Part shown: positions 1 to 10,335 of the stretch, one piece after another | How positions within the stretch are numbered: the first letter of the stretch is position 1 | How the letters are laid out: each line of letters starts with the position of its first letter | Assembly: GCF_009725205.1 (NCBI RefSeq) | Contig: NZ_WNZY01000010.1 | Coordinates: 62,001 to 126,000, forward strand | Direction: 5' to 3' | Length of the DNA: 64,000 bases | Source: Paenibacillus timonensis | GTDB lineage: Bacteria; Bacillota; Bacilli; Paenibacillales; Paenibacillaceae | Notes under the pieces: generated by a model | The model's database searches: none | The model's input: the letters and a program-made list of their open reading frames with translations, nothing else | Told to the model about the DNA's origin: nothing | Made by a program: the position numbers and the translations under genes

Positions 1-420
1 TCCAATGTCATGCGGACGGGAATCGAAATTTTGCGCCATCACAGCCAATCGCTGGTGCTTTGGAATATGGCGCTCGATGAGCAGAATGGGCCCACCGTCC
101 CCGGCTTTGGGAAGAGCACATGCCGCGGGATTGTGACGGTGAACCAGCAGACCCGCGAGCTCGAGTATACGCTGGATTATTATGCGCTGGCTCATTTCAG
201 CAAAGTGATCCGGCCGCAGGCGGTGCGGATTGCCGCTGAGGCAGAGGAGGCTGCGATTCGCTCCGTGGCTTTCCGGAATACGGACGATTCAATTGGCGTC
301 GTACTGTTTAATGATGGGGAAGAAGCGAGAAATGTCGCGTTGGAGCTGACAGGAACGGAAGAAGCCCGGTTCCGGCTCGGACCGAAGAGCGCGTTGTCCC
401 TTCGTATCCCTAGAGCGTAA
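1..420 (+). CDS. Glycoside hydrolase family 30 (glucosylceramidase-like), C-terminal part
   Basis: The reading frame is open from base 1 and ends at a TAA, so only about the last 139 residues are present. Residues typical of the end of the GH30 barrel are visible (LVLWNMALDE, then a Gly/Pro-rich loop and a CRGIVTV strand). A short beta-sandwich follows, ending in ALSLRIPRA, as in the small C-terminal beta domain that packs against the GH30 barrel. The family hydrolyses beta-linked glucosides or xylans. The catalytic glutamates lie upstream of the window, so the substrate cannot be judged. A hairpin terminator follows directly. Family assignment is good; specificity is unknown. Confidence 0.75.
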   Translation, partial: SNVMRTGIEILRHHSQSLVLWNMALDEQNGPTVPGFGKSTCRGIVTVNQQTRELEYTLDYYALAHFSKVIRPQAVRIAAEAEEAAIRSVAFRNTDDSIGVVLFNDGEEARNVALELTGTEEARFRLGPKSALSLRIPRA

Positions 421-462
421 GCCTTGCTTGAACGGGCAATTATATTGAAGTGAATCACGCAT

Positions 463-521
463 GCTCCTTTTGCGAGAGTAGACGACATCTATCGTTTATA
501 TTTCGCGGAAGGAGCTTTTTT
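463..521 (+). terminator. Rho-independent terminator after the GH30 gene
   Basis: A 12-bp stem, 463-474 with 504-515 (two G-U pairs), encloses a 29-nt loop and is followed by six T residues. It separates the GH30 gene from the glycolytic operon. The long loop makes it less canonical than the others in the window. Confidence 0.65.
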
Positions 522-595
522 ATGGAACGATAACGTACTCCTAGAGGCCCCATGTATAAGTAAAATGGCAAAAGTAAATGATACGGACGTCAGGC

Positions 596-624
596 TTGCA
601 ACCGAACTAAATATTGGTTAAAAT
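596..624 (+). promoter_or_regulatory. SigA-type promoter of the cggR-gapA operon
   Basis: TTGCAA at 596-601 and TAAAAT at 619-624 are separated by 17 bp. The CggR operator begins six bases downstream, covering the expected transcription start, which is the arrangement expected for repression by CggR. Confidence 0.8.
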
Positions 625-629
625 ATCAG

Positions 630-665
630 TGGGACTTAAAAAGTTAACCCGGGACATTTTAAGAC
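630..665 (+). promoter_or_regulatory. CggR operator (two direct repeats)
   Basis: TGGGAC (630-635), six bases, AGTT (642-645), four bases, CGGGAC (650-655), six bases, AGAC (662-665). This keeps the spacing of the Bacillus subtilis CggR operator (CGGGAC-N6-TGTC-N4-CGGGAC-N6-TGTC). CggR binds it as a tetramer and is released by fructose-1,6-bisphosphate. The half-site sequences deviate slightly but the geometry is exact. Confidence 0.85.
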
Positions 666-708
666 CAGGAGATGGAGAGAGAAGACGAAGCTTGCAGGAG
701 TGGAAAGC

Positions 709-1755
709 ATGCGAAATATATTAGAGATTCAACAGCAGCTTCTTCCTGATCTCATGGACATTCTCAAGAAAAGGTACACTATACTTCACCAGATCATGTT
801 GTCTGAAGTCATTGGCCGCAGAACCTTGGCGAATTCGCTGGACATGACGGAGCGTGTGTTGCGTGCCGAGACAGATCTCATGAAGGCCCAAGGCCTGATA
901 GAAATCGAGAATATAGGCATGAGAATCAGCGACGCAGGACGGCGATTGATTGAGGATTTGGAACCGATGATGCTAGAGTTGTTCGGGCTCTCCAATTTGG
1001 AGGACACGATCCGTCAGCATTATGGACTGCGTAAAGTAGTGATTGTACCTGGAGACTGCGAAACCTCACCGCTCGTAAAACGGGAGCTGGGGCGTGCAGG
1101 TGCCAAGGCACTGATGGGTGCCATGTGCGGGGATGATGTGGTTGCGGTAACCGGCGGCACAACGCTGGCGGAAGTCGCGGATCAGCTGAATCCACCGCCG
1201 AACGTCACGATGAAGCAAAGCTGGTTTGTACCAGCACGCGGAGGTCTTGGCGAGAGCCTGGAAATCCAGGCGAACACCATCGCTTCCGGCATGGCGAAGC
1301 GGGTTGGTGCAGGTTATCGCCTGCTGCATGTTCCCGATTTGCTGGGGAAGGAAGCTTATGAGTCGCTCGTTCACGATCCGAACATTCAAGATATCGTGAA
1401 CATGATCCGCCAGGCACGTATCGTGGTGCACGGGATCGGAGACGCTATGGAGATGGCGCGGCGCCGCAAGCTGGAGCCGGGCATGGCTGAGGAAATCCGC
1501 AAGGAAGGCGCGCTAGCGGAATCATTTGGTTATTACTTTAATGAAGATGGCGTCGTCGTGCACAAAATGCTAACCTTAGGCCTGCGTCTCGAGGACATCA
1601 AGCGAACAGAGACCGTGATCGGAATCGCGGGAGGCAAGAGCAAAGCGAAAGCGATCCATGCCGTATTGCGATTTGGACATGAGGATATTCTAGTGACCGA
1701 TGAAGCTGCGGCGGAAGAGATCGTTCGTGAGCTCAGCAAGAAATCCGGGAAATAA
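709..1755 (+). CDS. cggR: Central glycolytic genes regulator CggR
   Basis: A SorC/DeoR-type repressor of the lower glycolytic operon, controlled by fructose-1,6-bisphosphate. The N-terminal winged HTH (about residues 20-85) contains the CggR-like stretch IGRRTLANSLDMTERVLRAE. The sugar-binding domain follows (about 90-348), with TGGTTLAEVA in the phosphosugar-binding loop and a late GIAGGKSKAKAI segment. An upstream in-frame GTG at 700 exists, but ATG 709 sits eight bases after GGAG (697-700) and gives MRNILEIQQQLLPDL, matching known CggR starts. It is the first gene of the operon, and its own promoter carries the operator, so autoregulation is likely. The length of 348 aa is normal. Confidence 0.93.
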   Translation: MRNILEIQQQLLPDLMDILKKRYTILHQIMLSEVIGRRTLANSLDMTERVLRAETDLMKAQGLIEIENIGMRISDAGRRLIEDLEPMMLELFGLSNLEDTIRQHYGLRKVVIVPGDCETSPLVKRELGRAGAKALMGAMCGDDVVAVTGGTTLAEVADQLNPPPNVTMKQSWFVPARGGLGESLEIQANTIASGMAKRVGAGYRLLHVPDLLGKEAYESLVHDPNIQDIVNMIRQARIVVHGIGDAMEMARRRKLEPGMAEEIRKEGALAESFGYYFNEDGVVVHKMLTLGLRLEDIKRTETVIGIAGGKSKAKAIHAVLRFGHEDILVTDEAAAEEIVRELSKKSGK

Positions 1756-1832
1756 ATGGGTTTACTCATGACGGGTTTTTTCGGGCCTGTCTTGAATAAT
1801 AAAAAAAATCAAACACTGGGAGGAACTATTCA

Positions 1833-2843
1833 ATGAGCGTAAAAGTAGGGATTAACGGGTTTGGACGTATTGGACGTTTGGCATTCCGCCGCATTCAAAA
1901 CGTGGAAGGTATCGAAGTCGTAGCAATCAATGACCTGACAGATGCGAAAATGTTGGCTCATTTGTTGAAATATGATACAACTCAAGGCCGCTTCGACGGC
2001 GACGTTGAAGTACATGACGGATTCTTCAAAGTAAACGGTAAAGAAGTTAAGGTTCTGGCTAACCGTAACCCTGAAGAATTGCCTTGGGGCGAGCTTGGCG
2101 TTGACATCGTTCTGGAGTGCACAGGCTTCTTCACAACGAAAGAAAAAGCTGAGCTTCACCTGAAAGGCGGCGCGAAGAAAGTTGTAATCTCCGCTCCAGC
2201 TACCGGCGACATGAAAACCGTTGTTTACAACGTAAACCATGAAATCCTCGACGGCACGGAAACTGTTATTTCCGGCGCATCTTGCACAACGAACTGCTTG
2301 GCTCCTATGGCTAAAGCGCTGAATGACAAATTCGGCATCGTAGAAGGCTTGATGACTACAATCCATGCCTACACTGGCGACCAAAACACGCTGGACGCTC
2401 CGCATGCGAAAGGTGACTTCCGTCGTGCTCGTGCAGCTGCAGCAAACATCATTCCTAACACAACTGGCGCAGCGAAAGCCATCGGCCTGGTTATCCCTGA
2501 ACTGAAAGGTAAACTCGACGGTGCAGCTCAACGCGTGCCTGTACCAACCGGTTCTTTGACTGAGCTTGTAACTGTTCTTGAGAAAACCGTTACGGTTGAC
2601 GAAGTGAACGCTGCTATGAAAGCCGCTTCTGACCCAGAAACTTTCGGTTACACCGAAGACGAAATCGTATCTTCGGATATCGTAGGCATCACTTACGGTT
2701 CCTTGTTCGACGCTACGCAAACGAAAGTATTGTCCGTAGGCGACAAACAATTGGTGAAAACCGTATCGTGGTACGACAACGAAATGTCCTACACTGCACA
2801 GTTGGTTCGTACGCTGGAATACTTCGCGAAAAAAGTAAAATAA
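1833..2843 (+). CDS. gapA: Glyceraldehyde-3-phosphate dehydrogenase, type I
   Basis: Oxidises and phosphorylates glyceraldehyde-3-phosphate to 1,3-bisphosphoglycerate with NAD+, in the cytosol. The N-terminal Rossmann fold shows [15 protein letters not shown]. The catalytic cysteine is Cys151 in [12 protein letters not shown], and SWYDNEMSY lies near the C-terminus. The length of 336 aa is standard. A GGGAGGA ribosome site lies about eight bases before the ATG. It follows cggR in the same operon with a 77-nt gap. Codon use is strongly biased, as expected for a highly expressed gene, and this also produces a long meaningless antisense frame. Confidence 0.97.
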   Translation: MSVKVGINGFGRIGRLAFRRIQNVEGIEVVAINDLTDAKMLAHLLKYDTTQGRFDGDVEVHDGFFKVNGKEVKVLANRNPEELPWGELGVDIVLECTGFFTTKEKAELHLKGGAKKVVISAPATGDMKTVVYNVNHEILDGTETVISGASCTTNCLAPMAKALNDKFGIVEGLMTTIHAYTGDQNTLDAPHAKGDFRRARAAAANIIPNTTGAAKAIGLVIPELKGKLDGAAQRVPVPTGSLTELVTVLEKTVTVDEVNAAMKAASDPETFGYTEDEIVSSDIVGITYGSLFDATQTKVLSVGDKQLVKTVSWYDNEMSYTAQLVRTLEYFAKKVK

Positions 2844-2870
2844 GAAGTAACCCATAAAGATCGATTCATC

Positions 2871-2910
2871 CCAAAGAGGAGCAACCTAATTTAAGGACTC
2901 CTCTTTGGTT
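2871..2910 (+). terminator. Intergenic hairpin between gapA and pgk (partial terminator or processing stop)
   Basis: A perfect 11-bp stem (2871-2881 with 2898-2908) with a 16-nt loop is followed by a weak T-rich tail (TTCTT). It lies inside the operon, about 140 nt before pgk. A leaky terminator or a 3' stabilising hairpin here would raise gapA mRNA over the downstream genes. The function is inferred from position. Confidence 0.6.
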
Positions 2911-3050
2911 CTTGCATGAAATACGACATTCACACACACACCGTTTTTTTATAAATAGAGAGAAGTTTCATGGCGTCTTAGGAGAGAAAACAGAATCAAA
3001 GCCGTAGATGCGCATTTTTCCCCGCGCATACCGTTAGGAGGAACGTGGAG

Positions 3051-4232
3051 ATGAATAAGAAAAGTGTACGTGATGTGGAAGTAACCGGCAAACGCGTGTT
3101 TGTCCGCGTAGATTTCAATGTACCGATGCAAGATGGCAAGATTACCGATGACACTCGGATCCGCGAAACGTTGCCGACGATTAAATACTTGATCGAAAAT
3201 GGCGCAAAGGTCATCCTCGCGAGTCACTTGGGCCGTCCAAAAGGCCAAGTCAACGAAGACATGCGTTTGACACTGCCAGCGAAACGCTTGGGCGAGCTGC
3301 TCGGCAAAGAAGTAGCCAAAGCTGACGAAGCTGTAGGCGAAGCCGCGAAAGCCAAAGTAAATGCCTTGAACAACGGCGACGTACTGGTGCTTGAAAACGT
3401 ACGTTTCTACCCGGGCGAAGAGAAGAATGATCCTGAACTCGCGAAGCAATTCGCTGAGCTGGCTGATCTGTTCGTCAACGATGCGTTTGGCGCAGCACAC
3501 CGCGCGCACGCTTCGACGGAAGGTATCGCTCATTACCTGCCAGCCGTATCCGGCTTGCTGATGGAGAAAGAATTGTCCGTTCTCGGCAAAGCACTGTCGA
3601 ATCCGGATCGTCCTTTCACTGCTATTATCGGCGGGTCGAAGGTTAAAGACAAAATCGACGTCATCGACAACTTGCTCAACATCGCGGACAATGTGTTGAT
3701 TGGCGGCGGCTTGGCTTACACCTTCTTCAAAGCGCAAGGTCATGAAATCGGCCAATCGCTGTTGGATGACAGCAAACTGGATGCCGCTCTTGGCTTCATC
3801 GAGAAAGCGAAGAAGCTGGGCAAGAACTTCGTGCTTCCGGTTGACTGCATCGTCGCTGACGACTTCAGCGCAACAGCTAACCATAAAGCGGTAGATATCG
3901 ACAGCATTCCTGCAGATTGGGAAGGCGTGGACATCGGGCCGAAGACGCGTGCGAAATATGCCGAAATCATCAAGAACTCCAAGCTGGTCGTTTGGAACGG
4001 GCCGATGGGCGTGTTCGAAATCGATATTTTCGCAAATGGGACGAAAGAAGTGGCAGAAGCCTGCGCAACAACAGAAGGCTACACCATCATCGGCGGCGGA
4101 GACTCTGCAGCAGCAGCTGAGAAGTTCAACCTGGCTTCGCAAATGAACCACATCTCCACGGGCGGCGGGGCTTCCCTGGAATTCATGGAAGGCAAGGCGC
4201 TTCCAGGCGTCGTGGCTTTGAACGACAAGTAA
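3051..4232 (+). CDS. pgk: Phosphoglycerate kinase
   Basis: Transfers phosphate from 1,3-bisphosphoglycerate to ADP. The N-terminal substrate motif [11 protein letters not shown], the ASHLGRPKG loop, the GGSKVKDKI region and the C-terminal nucleotide-binding [12 protein letters not shown] segment are all visible. The length of 393 aa is standard. An in-frame GTG at 3045 is only three bases from the AGGAGG at 3036-3041. ATG 3051 is nine bases away and gives [16 protein letters not shown], as in homologues, so it is preferred. It lies between the gapA hairpin and the repeat element before tpiA. Confidence 0.96.
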   Translation: MNKKSVRDVEVTGKRVFVRVDFNVPMQDGKITDDTRIRETLPTIKYLIENGAKVILASHLGRPKGQVNEDMRLTLPAKRLGELLGKEVAKADEAVGEAAKAKVNALNNGDVLVLENVRFYPGEEKNDPELAKQFAELADLFVNDAFGAAHRAHASTEGIAHYLPAVSGLLMEKELSVLGKALSNPDRPFTAIIGGSKVKDKIDVIDNLLNIADNVLIGGGLAYTFFKAQGHEIGQSLLDDSKLDAALGFIEKAKKLGKNFVLPVDCIVADDFSATANHKAVDIDSIPADWEGVDIGPKTRAKYAEIIKNSKLVVWNGPMGVFEIDIFANGTKEVAEACATTEGYTIIGGGDSAAAAEKFNLASQMNHISTGGGASLEFMEGKALPGVVALNDK

Positions 4233-4243
4233 ACCGTTTATCA

Positions 4244-4452
4244 GATCAAAGTTCGTTTTTTGAACTACCATATTAAGATCAAAGTTCAAATAACGGGCTT
4301 TCAGCACCGAGAAGGTTGGATGAAGCCAGGGACTGAGTAGCGGAGCGTAGATGAGTCTACGTGAGCAACGGAAGGCCCGGGTGAATTCAAGATTCGATGT
4401 CGAATCGACTTCTTGAGTTGCATCGTGATCAAAGTTCGTTTTTTGAACTACC
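4244..4452 (+). repeat. Repeat-bounded intergenic element between pgk and tpiA
   Basis: Two identical 26-nt direct repeats (4244-4269 and 4427-4452, starting GATCAAAGTTCG) lie 183 bp apart. A partial third copy (GATCAAAGTTC) is at 4277-4287. Each copy contains AGTTC-N7-GAACT and can fold by itself. The interior carries further hairpins, for example CGTAGA-TGAG-TCTACG and GATTCGA-TG-TCGAATC. No open frame is convincing. The structure resembles an interspersed repeat or a structured RNA carried in the operon leader of tpiA. I do not know a named family for it. Confidence 0.6.
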
Positions 4453-4459
4453 TCTATGA

Positions 4460-5233
<774 letters not shown>

Positions 5234-6781
5234 ATGACGGCTCCCAAACCAGTAGCTCTGATCATCATGGACGGGTTCGGTCTTCGCGAAAAAGTCGAAG
5301 GCAATGCGGTGGCTCAAGCGAATAAACCGAACTATGACCGTTATTTGAAGCAATACCCGAACACCACGCTGACCGCCAGCGGGGAAGCGGTAGGTTTGCC
5401 GGAAGGTCAAATGGGGAACTCCGAAGTCGGTCACTTGAATATCGGTGCCGGCCGGATTGTATACCAGGATTTGACCCGGATCTCTAAATCGATTCGCGAA
5501 GGCGAATTTTTCTCGAATGAAACGCTGGTAGAGGCGGTGCGCAGCGCCAAATCGAAAGGCAAGAAGCTGCATCTGTACGGCCTTCTGTCCGACGGCGGCG
5601 TGCATAGCCACATTGAGCATATGTTTGCCATGCTCGAGCTGGCGAAGAAGGAAGAGATGCACGAGGTTTACGTGCATGCTTTCCTTGACGGTCGCGACGT
5701 TGCTCCGGACAGCGCGAAAGGCTTCCTGGAGCGGCTGATCGCCAAGATGAACGAGCTTGGCGTCGGTAAGATCGCAACGGTGCAAGGCCGCTATTACGCG
5801 ATGGACCGCGACAAACGTTGGGACCGCGTCGAGAAATCGTACCGGGCCATGGTGTATGCGGAAGGACCGCAATATACGGACCCAATTCAGGCGGTAACAG
5901 AATCGTACGAGAAATCGGTATTTGACGAATTCGTGATGCCGACCGTGATTGTCGATGGCCATGGCCAACCGATCGCGCAAGTGGAAAGCGGCGACAGCGT
6001 CATTTTCCTCAACTTCCGTCCGGACCGTGCCATTCAACTGTCCAACGTATTTACGAACAAGGATTTCCAAGGCTTCGACCGCGGACCGAAATTCCCGAAA
6101 GACCTGCACTTCGTGTGCTTAACCCTGTTTGCGGAATCGGTTGACGGCTATGTAGCGTACAAGCCAAAGAATCTCGACAATACGTTTGGTGAAGTGCTGG
6201 TACAGAACGGTAAGAAGCAATTGCGGATCGCTGAAACGGAAAAATACCCGCATGTGACGTTCTTCTTTAGCGGCGGACGCGATGTAGAGCTTCCGGGCGA
6301 AAAACGCGTCCTGATCAACTCGCCGAAGGTCGCAACGTACGACTTGAAACCGGAAATGAGCGCCTATGAAGTGGCGGAAGCTTGCGTCAAAGAAATCGAG
6401 TCGGATCAACACGACGCGATCATCTTGAACTTCGCGAATCCGGACATGGTCGGGCACTCCGGGATGATGGAGCCAACGATCAAAGCGGTTGAAGTAACGG
6501 ACGAGTGCGTAGGCAAGGTTGTTGACGCCGTCAAAGCCAAAGGCGGAGTTGTCATCATTATTGCCGACCACGGGAATGCCGATATGGAAACCGACGACCA
6601 AGGCCGTCCATTTACCGCACATACGACGAACCCGGTTCCATTCATCGTTACCGATGAGAACGTCGTGCTTCGCGACAAAGGTATTCTCGCCGATGTAGCT
6701 CCAACGCTGCTCGACTTGATGGGCTTGCCGCAGCCGGCGGAAATGACCGGTCAATCGATGATTGCCAGCCGCAAGGCATAA
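5234..6781 (+). CDS. gpmI: 2,3-bisphosphoglycerate-independent phosphoglycerate mutase
   Basis: Mn2+-dependent mutase of the alkaline phosphatase superfamily that interconverts 3- and 2-phosphoglycerate. The metal-binding IIMDGFG is near the N-terminus. The phosphoserine nucleophile is Ser63 in [12 protein letters not shown]. Metal ligands are also visible in [18 protein letters not shown] and IADHGNAD. Length is 515 aa, as in Bacillus GpmI. The ATG begins immediately after the tpiA stop, so translational coupling is likely. Confidence 0.96.
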   Translation: MTAPKPVALIIMDGFGLREKVEGNAVAQANKPNYDRYLKQYPNTTLTASGEAVGLPEGQMGNSEVGHLNIGAGRIVYQDLTRISKSIREGEFFSNETLVEAVRSAKSKGKKLHLYGLLSDGGVHSHIEHMFAMLELAKKEEMHEVYVHAFLDGRDVAPDSAKGFLERLIAKMNELGVGKIATVQGRYYAMDRDKRWDRVEKSYRAMVYAEGPQYTDPIQAVTESYEKSVFDEFVMPTVIVDGHGQPIAQVESGDSVIFLNFRPDRAIQLSNVFTNKDFQGFDRGPKFPKDLHFVCLTLFAESVDGYVAYKPKNLDNTFGEVLVQNGKKQLRIAETEKYPHVTFFFSGGRDVELPGEKRVLINSPKVATYDLKPEMSAYEVAEACVKEIESDQHDAIILNFANPDMVGHSGMMEPTIKAVEVTDECVGKVVDAVKAKGGVVIIIADHGNADMETDDQGRPFTAHTTNPVPFIVTDENVVLRDKGILADVAPTLLDLMGLPQPAEMTGQSMIASRKA

Positions 6782-8110
<1,329 letters not shown>

Positions 8111-8165
8111 GAAGGATGACCGGATAACTCCGGTCTTCTAGTAACAAGGGGCTTTTTGCAAAAAA

Positions 8166-8208
8166 AATAATCGGCCAGGGCGTTCATGCCTTGGCCGATT
8201 ATTTTTTC
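8166..8208 (+). terminator. Bidirectional terminator between eno and the convergent chemoreceptor gene
   Basis: A 16-bp stem (8166-8181 with 8188-8203, one mispair) with a six-base loop is flanked by an A-run on the left and a T-run on the right. It can therefore stop transcription from both sides. Confidence 0.88.
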
Positions 8209-8243
8209 TTTTCAGAAGATGGTGGGCAAGAAATCGGCAAGAA

Positions 8244-8318
8244 TGTTGCAGTTTGTGCAACAATTTCAGCCCGATTCCTTCGCATACGCCCCAAAATGCT
8301 GCACAAAGTGCAACATTT
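8244..8318. repeat. Two related TGCA-type palindromes
   Basis: TGTTGCA-N5-TGCAACA (8244-8262), and an 11-bp stem with one mismatch around AAA (8294-8318, arms AAATGCTGCAC and GTGCAACATTT). They sit in the shared 3' region of eno and the chemoreceptor gene and resemble the CTGCA-centred palindromes after rnr. Function is unknown. Confidence 0.5.
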
Positions 8319-8381
8319 CCGCGATAAGATCTACTTACTTTTAGGACGAACCTTGTTGTATTGTATTCAGGTTGAAGCGAC

Positions 8382-9668
8382 CTAGCTTCGCGACTCATCC
8401 AAATGGAAGCTTTCAATCGTGCCTTGCAGTTCTCTTCCAAGGGTCTCCAGTTGATCCCCGTCCGTGGACATGGTCTGAATGGATTCGTGAATCTGCGCGG
8501 TCAGCATGACGATGTTATCGATATGACGAGTGGTTTCCGAGGAGGAACGCGCCATCTCGTCGACGGTTGCGGCCACCTCCTGGCTTCCAGTAGCCATTTG
8601 CTGTCCGGTTGCGGAGAACCCGCTCATTTCGGTATTGATCGTTTCCACCTGGGTAAGAATATCGTCCATCACCGTCTCGGTTTTACCCAGCACCGTGATG
8701 CCTGCTTGAATCTCCTGGTGGGACTTGTCCATGGCCGACTTCGATTGGTTAGATTCCTCTTCGGCTTTCTGCAGCAATTCCCCGATCTCTTCGGCGAAGC
8801 GGTTCGCCTCGGAAGCCAGCTTGCGAATTTCGGTGGCGACGACGGCGAATCCCCGGCCTTGCTCGCCGGCCCGGGCCGCTTCAATGTTCGCGTTCAGTGC
8901 GAGGATGTGCGTCTGCTGCAAAATCCCCGTAATGGCATCCGTAGAAGTAGCGATATCCTCGCTGCGTCCCAGAAACTGCGAAATCGTTTCGGTGAGAACA
9001 CGAAAGGATTGATTCATCTTGCCCATCTGTTCGTTCATTGCCAGCATCTCCTGCCGTGTCGTCTCTGCCATGGAGGCAACCCCACTGGAGGACTCAGTGA
9101 CCGAGAGAGAGATTTCAGAGATATGACCGATACCCGTCGCCAGCTCTTCAACGGCTTTGGCGCTTTCCTTGGCAGCGGAGTATTGCTGTTTACTGGCGGC
9201 CGCGATGACCTCCATCGCCGCAACGATCTGATCAAACTGTTCGCGATTCGATTGGAGGCGTTCATGCAAATCGCGAATCTTGTGATTGACCTCGGTTGAG
9301 GTCTGCTTCACTTGGAGCACGAGTTGTCCCAAATGCTCCCGCATCTCTTCCATCGGCACGCCGAAACGCTTCAAGCTGCCCAATTGATCCATCCGGATCC
9401 GGTGCGTCAGGTTGCCAGCGGCAATTTGCGAAATGAATCGCTCGATTTCCTTAAAAGGCTTGGCGTAGGCCAGGAAATTTTTGATGCCAAAACCGATGGT
9501 GGCAACGATGATCAGCAGCATCAAAACGAGATGCCGACGCGTCAAGATCGGCTCGCCGGCGATCAGCGAACTGATGGTAATGGCAAAGGCCCCCATCAGC
9601 GCTCCTTGGATGATCATGTTGGCGAAGTAGCGGATAAAGTTGCGAAGTACTTCATTGCTGTTTCGCAT
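8382..9668 (-). CDS. Methyl-accepting chemotaxis protein with minimal periplasmic domain
   Basis: A 428-residue chemoreceptor. Two hydrophobic segments lie at about residues 12-37 and 45-66 with almost nothing between them, so it probably senses through the membrane or cytosol. A HAMP-like stretch (about 68-115, containing [11 protein letters not shown]) follows, then a long coiled-coil signalling domain. The hairpin tip that contacts CheA and CheW is visible as [20 protein letters not shown]. The start has GAGGAG nine bases upstream on the minus strand. It is convergent with eno and stands alone. Confidence 0.88.
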   Translation of the reverse strand: MRNSNEVLRNFIRYFANMIIQGALMGAFAITISSLIAGEPILTRRHLVLMLLIIVATIGFGIKNFLAYAKPFKEIERFISQIAAGNLTHRIRMDQLGSLKRFGVPMEEMREHLGQLVLQVKQTSTEVNHKIRDLHERLQSNREQFDQIVAAMEVIAAASKQQYSAAKESAKAVEELATGIGHISEISLSVTESSSGVASMAETTRQEMLAMNEQMGKMNQSFRVLTETISQFLGRSEDIATSTDAITGILQQTHILALNANIEAARAGEQGRGFAVVATEIRKLASEANRFAEEIGELLQKAEEESNQSKSAMDKSHQEIQAGITVLGKTETVMDDILTQVETINTEMSGFSATGQQMATGSQEVAATVDEMARSSSETTRHIDNIVMLTAQIHESIQTMSTDGDQLETLGRELQGTIESFHLDESRS

Positions 9669-9842
9669 AGGGCACGCTCCTCAAATTATGTATTCTGATG
9701 ATACATTAACGTGATGCAGGATTCTGTCTTAAGAATATCACTTCCCTAAATAAAGGGTAAGAGAGAAATGAAGAATAATGTCGGATGATGTCAAATTGTG
9801 GCGAATCCAAGACATAGAAACTTGTTTCATAGGCGACTCTCA

Positions 9843-9897
9843 TTGACAACTGAAGCGGTGGTTCGGTATATTGAAGAAGAATAGAGTAAACGTTTAC
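9843..9897 (+). promoter_or_regulatory. Promoter with a LacI-family operator ahead of a regulator remnant
   Basis: TTGACA (9843-9848) and TATATT (9867-9872) are 18 bp apart. The perfect 12-bp palindrome GTAAACGTTTAC lies at 9886-9897, just past the expected start site. A LacI-type repressor would regulate itself there, but the gene that follows is a stub. Confidence 0.65.
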
Positions 9898-9927
9898 GTT
9901 CCTTAGAAGAAAAGCGAGGATGCAAGC

Positions 9928-10038
9928 ATGGGTGCAACAATGAAGGACGTTGCCAGATTGGCAGGCGCGGTCGAGGCTCGCGTTCCAAACGGCACACGCG
10001 GTCAGGCTTCGGCCATCGGCGCAGGAATAGCGGTATAA
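9928..10038 (+). pseudogene. Truncated LacI-family regulator (only the first HTH residues remain)
   Basis: ATG 9928, preceded by GAGG, opens a 36-codon frame. It begins MGATMKDVARLAG, the hallmark N-terminus of the LacI HTH. The sequence then loses all resemblance (AVEARVPNGTRG and onward) and stops at 10036-10038. The rest of a normal gene of about 330 codons is absent, and intergenic palindromes take its place. It lies between a LacI-type operator and the oligo-1,6-glucosidase gene, so it is probably the decayed regulator of that gene. Confidence 0.7.
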
Positions 10039-10218
10039 AATACCCTTATTTACGTCTTCCCAGCGGTTGGATTGAAAATAAGGGTAATAAATCCCCTTAT
10101 TCCTTCCGAAATGGAGCAGTTTACGCCCGAGCGGCTAAATAAGGACAAATGATACCGCTATTGTCCCGGTAAACATGAATCTAAGGGAAATAAGGCCGTT
10201 TCATGTTCTTATTTTTCC
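10024..10218. repeat. Cluster of AATAAGG/CCTTATT palindromic repeats
   Basis: 10024-10051 (GGAATAGCGGTAT ... CTTATTT) is matched in inverted orientation by 10137-10166 (AAATAAGG ... ATACCGCTATT). Two further units are at 10074-10103 (AATAAGGG ... CCCCTTATT) and 10183-10218. Together with the regulator stub they fill the 9700-10335 gap. They look like a family of small interspersed palindromes. Confidence 0.55.
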
Positions 10219-10240
10219 TGGTCCTGTTGTTAATCCTAAC

Positions 10241-10252
10241 GTAAGCGTTTAC
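10241..10252 (+). promoter_or_regulatory. LacI-family operator ahead of the oligo-1,6-glucosidase gene
   Basis: GTAAGCGTTTAC is a one-mismatch version of the palindrome at 9886-9897 and resembles LacI-family or CcpA (cre) sites. It lies about 85 nt before the GTG start. Since the neighbouring LacI gene is broken, CcpA or a LacI protein encoded elsewhere would have to use it. Confidence 0.5.
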
Positions 10253-10335
10253 TCCACTAGCTGTATAGCAAGGCTAAGTGCAAAATACAACGGACGGACA
10301 TAACTCATTAGAGCCATCCGGAGGAGGACCTATTC

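Noticed and set aside
1830-2855. Long open frame of 341 codons antisense to gapA
   Set aside because: It mirrors the strongly biased codon use of gapA; no ribosome site and no recognisable domain. The same holds for the antisense frames over pgk (2949-4490), gpmI (4937-6109) and eno (6815-8104).
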